From Dipteris shenzhenensis (lineage: Eukaryota > Polypodiophyta > Polypodiopsida > Gleicheniales), in NCBI GenBank assembly GCA_047967505.1, contig CM106538.1: a stretch of DNA of 64,000 nucleotides; one strand, 5' to 3'. Position 1 is the first letter of the stretch, and every line of letters starts with the position of its first letter. The notes below the pieces were generated by a model. It searched no databases and was not told the DNA's origin. It saw only the letters and a list, made by a program, of their open reading frames with translations. Shown here in pieces: positions 47,781 through 57,180 of this stretch. The position numbers and the translations under genes were made by a program.

Positions 47781-48989
47781 CGAGGGGTAGTCAGCACATT
47801 AAAATTTTGAGTCACCCATCAACAAATTGTGATTGCTCTTACACATCATCCTAGATGAAACAATATTTAAAAAATAACTTTTAATTTAGATCTGAGAATA
47901 AACACACCCTACCTGTTAATTTTAAAACAGTGTATAAAATTACCCCTGCTATAAATATATTTCTGTAAGTCTTGAGAATTAAAATACCCCTCATTTTGAA
48001 CTCTCACAGTATACTTACATTTCCTAGATGGACCCCCCGAGTAAAAAACACACACAGAGAGCTGAAATTGTAAGTGCTGTGTGTGCTTTTTGAACTTAAA
48101 ACTTCTTTATTTTGATATCATACTAACTAAATTATACATATTGCAGTTGTATTAGAAGGCTTTTAGATGCATTGGATCACTGTCCTCCAAATGTCTCTCT
48201 TTTGGATTCAATAGAGCCAATAAGTCTAGAGGTATAAAGTCTATTAAATGCTATGTCTTTGAAATTATTGAATAATTTTGTTTTGTGCTGATGCTAACAG
48301 TTTCTAACATATCTTTCTAACTGTACATACACCACAACAAAATGATTCAAGTAGCTGTGGATGGAGGGTGCTGATCAATGCAAAATATATACTTTCAAGC
48401 TACTTTGAGAAGGAACAGCCAGACCTGGTAAGGGAAAATGCTTTTCATTTAGCTTGAAGATAATTCGTAATGATACAAAGTGTTCTAAATTATCCTCTAC
48501 CATTGCAGATGAAAGAGGATAGGTTCAGCTCCAACTATGTACATAATTTTAGAGCTCATACAATTTGGAGGTTTTTGAGCTATGCCTCCCCCAAACCTAT
48601 TGTACCAGCTACTGTGGAGCTGGGTGAAAGCTCTAAAGTACAAGAAGGTGTCATACACCTTGATCCCACAAATGAAGCACCTAATGCTGAGGACCAGAAG
48701 CCACAGGAGCAATCACATAGTGCTGAGGAGGAGCAGACACAGGAGCAAAGACCTGCTGCTGATGTTGAGGAGAAGGTGGAGAAGCAGCAAAGAGAGGCTC
48801 CTGGGGCAGTGGAGGAGAAAGGATGGAGCACGGCCAGGATGGAGCAGCAGAGAGAAGATCCTCTAGAAAATGTAGAGCAGCCTCTGGATCAAAAGCTGTA
48901 CATAAATAGAAAATGGATGTCAGAAATATGTTCTACAGATTCAGCTAAACAGTTCTGTACAAAATCTTACTTGATTGAATACAGGAGGA

Positions 48990-49540
48990 CTGATGGTAGC
49001 AGAGTCAAAAGGAGTGGAAGCTGTGCGAGCGCTTCCGGAGCGAGGAGTAGCAGTGGGAGTAGGAGAGGGAAAGGGACCTGGCTGATACTGTGTCTCCAAA
49101 CCAAGTGGAGACCTATAGGAACGTGAGTGTGCTGACTCGTCTACATCTCCCGAGTCAGCATAACATAAGCTGCCCTTCCTACTCTTCCTGCCCTTATGAG
49201 AGGCATGTGCAGGTGATGACCCCTCGATCGAAGGGGCATGAGGGGACGGCTGGGCAGTACGTCCAACTGTCGGTGTAGGGGAGGGAATTGCTGAGGTTCT
49301 CTGAGATAGCAAAGAGAAGAATCTCGCTACCTCCTCATCGTGCTATGTGGAAGAGGAGTCGAACCAGGGGTAGTCGTAGTGCTAGGTCCGAGAGGAGTCA
49401 GACCATGGGTAGTCCTCAGGGTAGTCACTGAGAGGAATCAAAGTCCTCTGAAGCATATAGATCGTGAGCTCTCCTCTTGCGAGGCTATCCGTACTTGTCG
49501 GATGAGCAACGTGATCCCATGTCTAACATAGACACAAACA
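48990..49540 (-). pseudogene. Ser/Pro-rich minus-strand coding remnant at the right edge of the fusion gene
   Basis: GC-rich DNA overlapping the end of the fusion-gene ORF. The minus strand encodes DDEEVARFFSLLSQRTSAIP-like sequence, then SPTPTVGRTAQPSPHAPSIE and a Ser/Pro/Thr-rich continuation. Stops interrupt it upstream. Composition differs from both neighbours, so a junction between elements probably lies near 48990-49000. No family recognised. Confidence 0.35.
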
Positions 49541-49594
49541 CGAAAACAAAAAACAAAAAAACAAACATAAGAATAGGCATAGGCACAAGCATAG

Positions 49595-50080
49595 GCAAAG
49601 AGGGAGAGAAGAGGAAGAAGAGGAAGAGGAAGAGGAAGAAGAGGAAGAGGAATCTGAAGAAGAGGGAGAGAAGAGGGAAAAGAGAAGGGGGAGGAGAAGA
49701 GTAAGAAGAGGGAAAGGAAAAAGGGAAAGAAGAGGAGAGAAGAGGGAAAGGAAGAGGAAGAAGAGGAAGAAGAGGAAGAAGAGGGAGAGAAGAGGAAGAA
49801 GAGAGAAAGAAGAGAGAAAGAAGAGGGAAACGAGAGGGGAAGAGAGGAGAAGAGAGAAGAAGAGGAAGAAGAGAGAAAGAAGAGAGGACAAGAGAAGGGG
49901 GAAAGAGAGAATAAGAGAAGGGGGAAAGAGAAGGGAAAGGAAAGAGGGAAAGAAGAGGAAGAAGAGGGAAAAGAGAAAGTGGACGAGAAGAGGGAAAGGA
50001 AAGACAGAAAGGAAAGAGGAAGAAGAGGGAGAGAAGAGAAAGAAGAGAGAAAGAAGAGGGAATAAGAGGGAAAGGAGAGA
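49595..50080. repeat. Purine array (right arm, inverse of 27245-28450)
   Basis: GAGGAAGAAGAGGAAGAG-type arrays preceded by ATAAGAATAGGCATAGGCAC. This is the reverse complement in type of the left pyrimidine array. Open frames of more than 200 aa here are low-complexity artefacts. Confidence 0.85.
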
Positions 50081-50153
50081 TTTATCCTAGTCTCATTAAG
50101 CATTGCTATTAGTTTAATTTACCACTCTAATTCATATTGCTTTTTTGCAGTTA

Positions 50154-50577
50154 CTCAAAAGAAGAGAGAGCTCAATAAAATGCAAAGACATAGAAAATTT
50201 AAAAATTGAGATAACACAGACTCCATAAATAATGTAGAGACGTGACGCGCATTTTGGATAGGAACAAGTGGTTTATTGAGCAAGAGGCAATGGGAGCGAC
50301 GGTCGATTGGGCTGAGGTGGCTGCTCGCATGGTATAAGTTTACTCCTACTTGTAATCTCACTTTTTAAATTGTTTTATTCTTTAAGTTCCAATCTAATTT
50401 TTGATTTATATGGTTCACTCTTAGGGTCAAAGCTCAAGCGTCCCATCATCGGAGGCGAGCGATCACCAGGGCCAAGGATCAGATGCATGTGACGAGGATC
50501 AAGGAGAAGGCGCAGCTCACGAGGACCAAGGAACATGCCAACAAGACGAGGACGATTCGGATTCGGATGAGCAATAG
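50154..50577 (+). CDS. Last exons of the second CACTA-2 gene (TNPA-like C-terminus)
   Basis: An acceptor (TTTTTTGCAG) leads to an exon encoding, near its end, ILDRNKWFIEQEAMGATVDW and AEVAARM, with a donor near 50332. After an intron with acceptor CTCTTAG the last exon encodes GQSSSVPSSEASDHQGQGSD and an Asp/Glu-rich end, stopping at TAG 50575-50577. An acidic Ser/Gln-rich C-terminus is usual for the second gene of plant CACTA elements. Stops in the first part of the upstream exon indicate decay or a wrong acceptor. Confidence 0.5.
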
Positions 50578-50849
50578 TAGTAGTAGTGGTAGTAGCATTT
50601 TCTTCACCCTGTATGTCATTTTGTATATCTGCTCATTTGAGCAATTTTGTATCGCCCTTTCAAAAGGGTAATTTTGTAACAAACAATGTTGTATATGTTC
50701 GACATGTATATGCTTTTGTTGCTCGATCATTTCATTTGAGCGATTTTGTATTACCCTTTTCGCAAGGAAAATTTTGTTATAAAAAAACTTTGTTTTGTAA
50801 TAGCAAGCCCTGTTTAGCCCCACTAATCCTTTTTTTTAAGTTTTATTAA

Positions 50850-51010
50850 TCGTCGCTATATAGCGACGTTTACCAGTGTCGCTATATGGCAACGATTAAT
50901 AGTGTCCCTATGTAGCGATGTTTATCATCGTCACTATATAATGATGCTTTATAGCGACGGTTCTTTTTCGACACTTTTAGTGACTTTTATAGCGACGTTT
51001 GCGCCCGTGA
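50850..51010. repeat. CACTA subterminal repeats (right end of CACTA-2)
   Basis: Variants of CGTCGCTATATAGCGACG spaced 25-35 bp, then the terminal CTTGTAGTG at 51067-51075. Confidence 0.85.
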
Positions 51011-51075
51011 AAAAAAAAAATTTAATGTAAAAAGCGTCGGTATTTTCATCAAAAAATGGCCTATGACTTGTAGTG

Positions 51076-53552
51076 ACTTACATCTTGGGCTCGCCATGGA
51101 CGGTGTGAATCCTTTCGGATTATGCTCGACATCTTGGTCGACATGGCCCATAGTCGTGGTGAATTACAATATCCCACCATGGCTAACAATAAAAAAGGGA
51201 CACCTCATGCTTGCACTACTTATGCCAGGGAAGTACAAGGCAAAAAGTATGGACGTGTACATGGCACCTTTGATAGAGGAGTTACAGATATTATGGAGAG
51301 GAGTGCAGGTCTTTGATATTTCCAGAGCTCCTAGACATAACAATGATATTTTGGTCAGGGGTATCTTGATGTGGACCATGCATGACTACCTAGGATATGG
51401 AGAGTGCACAGGTATGTGGTTGTGTCTCTACAAGTATAATACAGGATTATGCTTTTATGTCTCTCTTTTGCACGCATGTCTTATACTAACACATTCATGC
51501 ATGCGTGCAAGACTTGTTACAAGTGGGTACCTTGCTTGTCCTGTTTGTGGACTAGGTTTGAAATTGCTTGCATGATACTCCAAACATATGAGGAAAAATG
51601 TTTATGAAGGTCATGCTCGATACCTTCCGCTCGACCATCTCGCATGTGGAGGTCAGCTTGATCCACCACCATCATATTTGAAGGCAAGTGACTAGATTCA
51701 AGTTTGGAGGCCCAATGGAGAGGCACGTCCTTCTGGTATGAAGAGGCTATCAGTCTTCCTTATTGGGGTCAGTTACAAATCAATCATCTCTTGGATCCCA
51801 TGCATATCTTCAAGAATGTGGGGGCTACTATTTGGGCACACTTGGTTGGTTCCAAAGACTCGAGAGGAGTGCGAGAAGACTTGCGTGCTATGAATAGGAT
51901 ATCTCGTTTGTGGCCCCAAGTGCATGCTTCGGGAAAAGTTGTCCTCCTGAAAGCAACATGGATCCTCTCTACGAGGGAGGAGGCACCGGTCAAGGTGGAC
52001 ATTGCCTCTTTTCAAACACCGACAGGGTACATGCGTTGCTTGAAAGGAGCATTTTCAAAGGACAATAAGCATAGTGGGCTCAAGTCCCATGATTGGCACA
52101 AGGTCTTACACGTATTCTAAGCTATAGAATTAGTGTACCGATAATCATGATGCATTAGCGTAATTATGATTATGTTATATTGTTGACATGACTTCTTTGT
52201 TGCTTTGATAGTTCATCCTCCCAATTACAATAAAAGGGTGCTTACAAGAAGATGTTAGAAATGCTATATTCAAGATCTGTGGTATTTTGAGGTATACTTA
52301 CTATCAAATCGCATTGATTGCATTTTCTTCAATTTAAGCTGATTAATCTGTAGACTAATTATGAAAATATCTTACATGGATATGTGAAATAGGTGGATAT
52401 CTCAAAAAGAGATCTCCATATCGAGCATCAAGAAGGCCAAGTCCACTTGCTTGTGCACATAGTTGATGAGGTGGCTATTGCAGGTACCGTTCATAGTCGA
52501 TGGATGTTTTTTCTCGAGCAGTTTATGAAAACTTTGAAGTATTTGTAAGACAAAGAGCAAGACCAGAAGCAAGCATGGCGGAGGGATGGCTTGTGCAAGA
52601 GTCATTAGTATATATCACAGAGTACGGAGATTCTTGCATCCACGGATCCTGATATGCTGCAAGCTTGGCATAACAAGGATGATGATCACATCGTTGGCGA
52701 GGTTCCCCAAGGAAAAGGGATTGAAAGAAAGATGAGCGAAGAGCAAATGGAGAAATTCAATAAGTTTTGTATCCTCAATAGCCCTGAGATGCAGAAGTGG
52801 ATTGAGAGATATGAAGTGGTCAAAGCAGAAAGAATAAATGCAAGGACGAGATTCAGAATAATGTACAGGCGATCGCAACCATATCCATGGGATCTGGCTC
52901 TTCCATGCGGCAGTGAGAAAAGATAGTAGCGGTTTCTTTGCAATAGACTCCACCAAACATTGGACCGATGAAAGTGATACTTTTGTTCTTCTCGAGCACT
53001 GTGAGCACGTGCATACTAATGATTTAATTAATTGAAGCTTTCACCTTTAAATATCCATTGATACATGTACTTGAGCATAATTTCATATATATAATTGATG
53101 ACATTTGGCACCCATCTTCAATATAGGTGGTTTTTCATCCGGATCATTCTGATCCAAGATGGTGGTACGTGATCCAAGTTGCACCATGAACTAAGAAAAT
53201 TTTTGAAGATAGAGATGTGGATATGGAGATGCCACTACCAATGCTGGATCCATTTGATCCAGATGAATCTAGCAAAGAAGATAAAGATCACAATATGAGC
53301 CAAGAGGAAGATGCACATAATGACATCATATGGGAGGAAGATGGAGATCATGATATAGAGGAAGAAGACAACGATCATCAAGAATCACCACACTTTATTG
53401 AAGAAGATGATCAAGTACTTTTAGGTGAACATACGATGCTAGAGTACGATGATGATATAAGAGATCAACTCGGTATAGAGTTGGAGATAGACTTGTTTGG
53501 CACCTTAGACTTGGCTCAAGATGAAATAGTTGATGTAAATGCTCTTCATTGA
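51076..53552 (+). pseudogene. CACTA-1 transposase (tnp2), second half with DUF4216 tail
   Basis: Resumes with LHLGLAMDGVNPFGLCSTSW, VVVNYNIPPWLTIKKGHLML, APLIEELQILWRGVQVFD, then later exons with INHLLDPMHIFKNV, FQTPTGYMRCLKGAFS and GLKSHDWHKVLHV (51704-52120). This is the classical tnp2 core. 52654-52926 encodes LSEEKMEKFNKF-like and ILNSPEMQKWIERY segments. 53217-53552 is the acidic tail after DUF4216, closely matching 23895-24302 of CACTA-2. Frameshifts and stops occur between these parts. Unlike CACTA-2, the central core region is present. Confidence 0.85.
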
Positions 53553-53699
53553 TTTTTTTCATCTCAAACGTGGACATGAATATATGAGCTTCAAAGGCTT
53601 GATGTACATGCTCTCATATTTTTTTTCTCTCAAAAGATCAAACATGTATGAAATTTTAAAAAAATTTGTCATTGGAAAAAACTAACTTTGAAGGCCTAT

Positions 53700-53938
53700 A
53701 TGAGAAAAAAACCTCTCTAAAAAACATCGCTATAAAATAGTATATCAGTGTCACTATATAGCGACACTTAAAAGTCACTATATAGCGACTATTACAGAAG
53801 TCACTATATAGCGACATTTGCTTAAAGTCACTATATAGCGATGCTTTATGGGACGTGCTTTTCATACCGATGATTAGCACCCCGTGCACGCTAAACATCG
53901 GTACTTAAACATCGCAATAGGATTCGTGTGTAGTAGTG
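53700..53938. repeat. CACTA-1 right terminus with subterminal repeats
   Basis: Five spaced copies of GTCACTATATAGCGAC variants and then a terminus reading TCGTGTGTAGTAGTG. It aligns in reverse over more than 100 bp with the left end of CACTA-2, placing both in one family. Confidence 0.88.
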
Positions 53939-53973
53939 GCAACCCTTTCAAGCCCAGCAAGCACCAAGATTGA

Positions 53974-54240
53974 GTTGATTCATGTGCACAAGCTTCTCCC
54001 ATAAAATTAGGTGCTCAACCTCTTCTTGGCACGATTCCATTCAGCAAAACTGCTTTTTGTTTTCATAATCCGTTAGTTGGGCTGGCTTAGCGATCTCTCA
54101 CAAAGCCCACTGATGCACTCACAACCTGATGTCATGATGAAATGAGAAAAATTGGAATTCCTCTTCTCTCTCACATCGCAGGTCTGTGTATTTCCTCTTT
54201 TCTTTGTATTTCTACATCCATAACTACTTTAGTCTCCACA
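53974..54240 (+). repeat. Copia 5'-leader repeat, copy 2
   Basis: Aligns with 22259-22512; it precedes the plus-strand copia gag remnant, as expected of a leader region. Confidence 0.75.
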
Positions 54241-54700
54241 TTAAGACACAACTGTTGGATCTTGAGTACTTACATTGCTACCATGTGTCCCTCTCTCACA
54301 CCCCTTCATTTCTCCACCTTTTTACCACTCCAAATCCACAATTGAATGCATTTTTGCTCATTTTTGCAACCTCCATAACTTTCAATCCGTAACTTGGATT
54401 GCAACACTGTAAAAATAAAAAGTGTTCATCTCAACAAGCTCTACATATTTGTAGCACCATCACTTAAATCATAGCAAAACATATGCACCCATTTTCACTG
54501 CTATAAAACATGATAAATACTTCATTGAACCCACACTAAATAGCATCAACCTTTCATATGACATGAGATTGCAACAAATACATTGCTTTTTAAGACCCAA
54601 AGTCACATGTCATTAGACTTCATCTTGCAGAGTAAGATTATTTCATAGTAGTAAATGAGCAAACTACGAAAGATTTTTGGATGAAATTATGTGGCACTTA
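54240..54700. other. AT-rich stretch between copia leader and gag
   Basis: No coding content recognised. Confidence 0.35.
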
Positions 54701-54709
54701 TGAGAAAGA

Positions 54710-56965
54710 AACTACCTCTAATAAAGTTTACCTCATGAAGAGTTGTTTGAGCTATAGATGAAGGAAAGGGTCTCCATTGCTTATCACTTGAATGAAATCA
54801 ATATTATTTTTAGGTAGCTTCAAGCTGAGAAGATGAATGTTGATGTGGAGACTAAGGCAATATTTCTCTTGTTTCATTGCCATTCTCATGGGATACCTTT
54901 CATACAGTTGTCAGTAACTATGCACCTAGTGGAGTATTGAAGTTTGATGATGTTGTGGGTATCTTGTTGGCCAAGGAGATTAGATGGAAGTCTATGGGAG
55001 GCAACAAGTAGGATGCAGCCTTAAATGTGCAAAGGGGTAGATCACAATTTAGGGGGAAGTCCCAAGAAAGAGGGAAGTCTCGTAGCAAATCCAAGGCATA
55101 GAACATTGAGTGTTACCATAGTGGCAAGAATGGCCACATGAAAAAGGATTGCTACAAGCTGAAAAGAGAGAAAAAGGATAAGAAAAAGAATGAAATTTGA
55201 AGTAAAAATAAGAAGGAAGAAAGTCCAAGGTAGGACAAAGGAAAAATGAAGATCGAGGACATTAATGAGGTCACTAAGAGCAGAGACGATGTCATTCTCT
55301 TCATGGCTAGTCTACTTGCAAACTTTCTTACCACTTCAGATGATGCATATTCCCAAGATTGGATTTTGGATTCTATTGCTTCATTCCATGTTACTCCCCA
55401 TAGGGAGTGGTTCTACACTTATGACAGTGGAAAGACAGGTTGTATGCATCTTGGAAATAACTATGCATGTGACATAGTGGGAGCAAGTGACATAAATTTT
55501 TCTTTTGCAAATGGGTCTGAATTTGTTTTGAAAAATGTGAGCTCAACATGTGCCTAAGATGACCAAGTCTTATTTTAGCGGGTCAGCTAGATAATGCTGG
55601 TTTTCAGACCACTTTTGACTTTCAAAGTTGGAAACTTCTAAAGGGCTCTATGGTTTTGGAAAGGGGTGTCAAGTGTGGGACATTTATCCCTTCCATGTAT
55701 CAAGGGTGTCTGATCATGTTGTTGCAATAACCAAGCATCCAAGTACTTCTTTGTGGCATTGGAAGTTGGGGCACATGAACTTGAATGGGATGAAACTCTT
55801 ATGTTGTTTTGGTTATGTATCGCATTTGAGTTTTTTATTTTTATTTTTGTGAGAATTGTCTATATGGGAAGCACACTAAATCAGCCCATAAAAGAAGGGA
55901 AAAGAAAGAGATTGAAAGGCTTGATTTGGTGCATGCAGACGTATGTGGTCCCATGCCTACACGGTCATTAAGCGGGGATGAATATTATGTGACATTCATT
56001 GATGATGCAACTTGGAAAGTGTGGGGGGCTTATGCTATAGCTCGGAAGGGCGAAAATTAGTTAGGTAGAATGTTTAAATACCTATGGACTGATAATGGTG
56101 GAGTATATCTCTCATGACTTTTAGCATTTCTGTGATACACGTGGGAACAAGAGGGAGCTCATGTCTCCTCATACTCGAGAGTAGAATCTAGTTTGCAGCA
56201 TAGATGAACCGTACCATTTAGGAAAGTTTGCAATGTATACTTTCTAATGCAAGTTTTTCTTATGGTTTTTGGGCTCGGGGGGGTCACTATGTATAAACCC
56301 TCTATATCATGTGCGTTCAAGGACTATTTCTAAAATCCCTTATTTGTAAAATTTTCATTAATAAAATGTACCCTTTTTCTATACAAATCTGTAAATTTTT
56401 CCCAAAATTATTTTAAATACTCCCTTATGTAGATTAACTTTTGTAAAAATAAGATATTAAAAATGTCCTGCTGTTGAACTCACATGATAGGGTTACATAT
56501 GATGAGTGACCCCCTCGAGTTTTTGGGCTGAGGCAATGAAGACTGGAGTGCATGTGATCAATAGATCACCTAATAAGAGTTTTGATGGTGGTATTACTGA
56601 AGAGGCATGGAGTGGCAAGAAGCCCTCTTACTCTCGTTTACATACATTTGGGTGTGAGGCATATGCACATGTGCCAAAAGAGCTTTGCAAGAAGCTAGAT
56701 CCTAAAGCTAGGAAATGTGTCTTTCTAGGTTATGGTGAAAGTGGAGAGATGGGCTATCATCTTTGGGATCTAGAAGCAAAGAAGATCATACAAAGCCACG
56801 ATGTGGTATACAATGAGATGAAGATGCATAAGACACCCATGAGGGATGTGGAAATGAGGAGTTCTAATCACCTTTTAGGATGTGAATCCACCCCATATGT
56901 TGATAGACAGCCATGCACCAAATGTGTAGGAAATGGTGCCACCAGGTGCTCCCATAGGTACACAA
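54710..56965 (+). pseudogene. Ty1/copia gag-protease-integrase remnant, plus strand
   Basis: Gag pieces (HLNEINIIF-type, FDDVVGILLAKEIRW, then a zinc knuckle with HSGKNGHMKKDC where one Cys has become Ser) lie at 54710-55200. Protease is QDWILDSIASFHVTP at about 55357 (DSG changed to DSI). Integrase pieces include LWHWKLGHMNLNGMKLL, LVHADVCGPMPTRSLSG, TDNGGVY and, after the MITE, INRSPNKSFDGG and FGCEAYAHVPKELCKKLDP to KCVFLGYG. RT is not found downstream. Many stops; inactive. Confidence 0.85.
56274..56519. mobile_element. MITE, CTCGGGGGGTCAC family, copy 4
   Basis: Bounded by CTCGGGGGGGTCACTATG and GTGACCCCCTCGAG, with a perfect 8-bp duplication TTTTTGGG (56266-56273, 56520-56527). It is inserted in copia integrase; excision would rejoin the frame at FWAEAMKTGVHV. 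Confidence 0.95.
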
Positions 56966-57180
56966 TTAAGGGTAGATGATGGAGTCCAAGGAACAAATTA
57001 AATTAAATTTGGACGCATATTCCGACCAAGACAAAGAGAATCAAGATTTTTGTACCTTACCAAACAACCCAAGGAGCCTTAATACAAACTATCCACCACC
57101 ATCACCTATAAGTCCACCCATACATAGGATTGAATACACTAGTTCACATGATGGCACATCCATAGGTAGCAAGTTTGAAA

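Larger units (their letters stand above)
37224..48041. mobile_element. 10.8-kb kinase-bearing DNA transposon with 8-bp duplication
   Basis: Left end CTCGGGGGGTCCACC and right end GGACCCCCCGAG form 12-bp perfect terminal inverted repeats, flanked by TAAAAAAC at 37216-37223 and 48042-48049. Excising the element with one TAAAAAAC restores the protease reading frame (FNSLKNTHREL), which confirms both ends. Subterminal ACGTGCGTTCGAAAGG and the complement of GAGTTCAAAATGAGGGG match the MITEs in this window. It holds a DDE-like gene and a protein kinase gene, both on minus, three repeat blocks and unassigned DNA. An 8-bp duplication fits hAT- or P-like integration, but the termini and proteins do not look like typical hAT. 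Confidence 0.92.
36893..49126 (+). pseudogene. Ulp1/C48 SUMO-protease-like part of the fusion gene, split by a 10.8-kb insertion
   Basis: Exons read as 36893-37063, 37154-37223 joined to 48050-48069, 48147-48231, one ending 48427 (start unclear near 48301-48336), and 48509-49126. Phases agree across the first four. The product contains MMRSWLHPS, VHIVDP, FEVIDVLLLPYH, SSDHWSFVSIDI with the catalytic His, FLFNSLKN where the catalytic Asp is expected, and PQQNDSSSCGWRVL with the oxyanion Gln and catalytic Cys. These are Ulp1-family landmarks. The Asp position is Asn (FNSL for F/YDSL), explained by a CpG transition. A TAG lies at 36924-36926 and a possible in-frame TAA near 48302. The last exon is Glu/Gln-rich. 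The enzyme would be inactive as read. Confidence 0.8.
23533..51075. mobile_element. CACTA-2: 27.5-kb nested En/Spm element with large enclosed cargo
   Basis: Left end CACTACTACACACGG and right end (reverse) CACTACAAGTC share CACTAC. The flanks ACT (23530-23532) and ACT (51076-51078) form the 3-bp duplication expected of CACTA elements. Removing the element with one ACT rejoins the CACTA-1 transposase coding sequence, which independently fixes both ends. TATATAGCGAC subterminal repeats lie inside each end. Two element genes are visible: a tnp2-type transposase on minus (23895-26404) and a divergent gene on plus (27108 onward, ending at 50577). Between the exons of the latter lie about 22 kb of foreign-looking DNA. 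Confidence 0.9.
23296..53938 (+). mobile_element. CACTA-1: outer En/Spm element, left-truncated, split by CACTA-2
   Basis: Two pieces, 23296-23532 and 51076-53938, belong to one element. Transposase coding runs off the first at AREPCN and resumes in the second at LHLGLAMDGVNPFG. The right terminus reads TGTGTAGTAGTG, i.e. CACTACTACACACG in reverse, with TATATAGCGAC subterminal repeats just inside. The left terminus is missing because the first piece abuts copia-derived DNA. It is the host of CACTA-2. Confidence 0.88.

Noticed and set aside
49438-50103. 221-aa minus-strand frame rich in Ser, Phe and Leu
   Set aside because: Antisense of the purine array; low complexity, not a gene.
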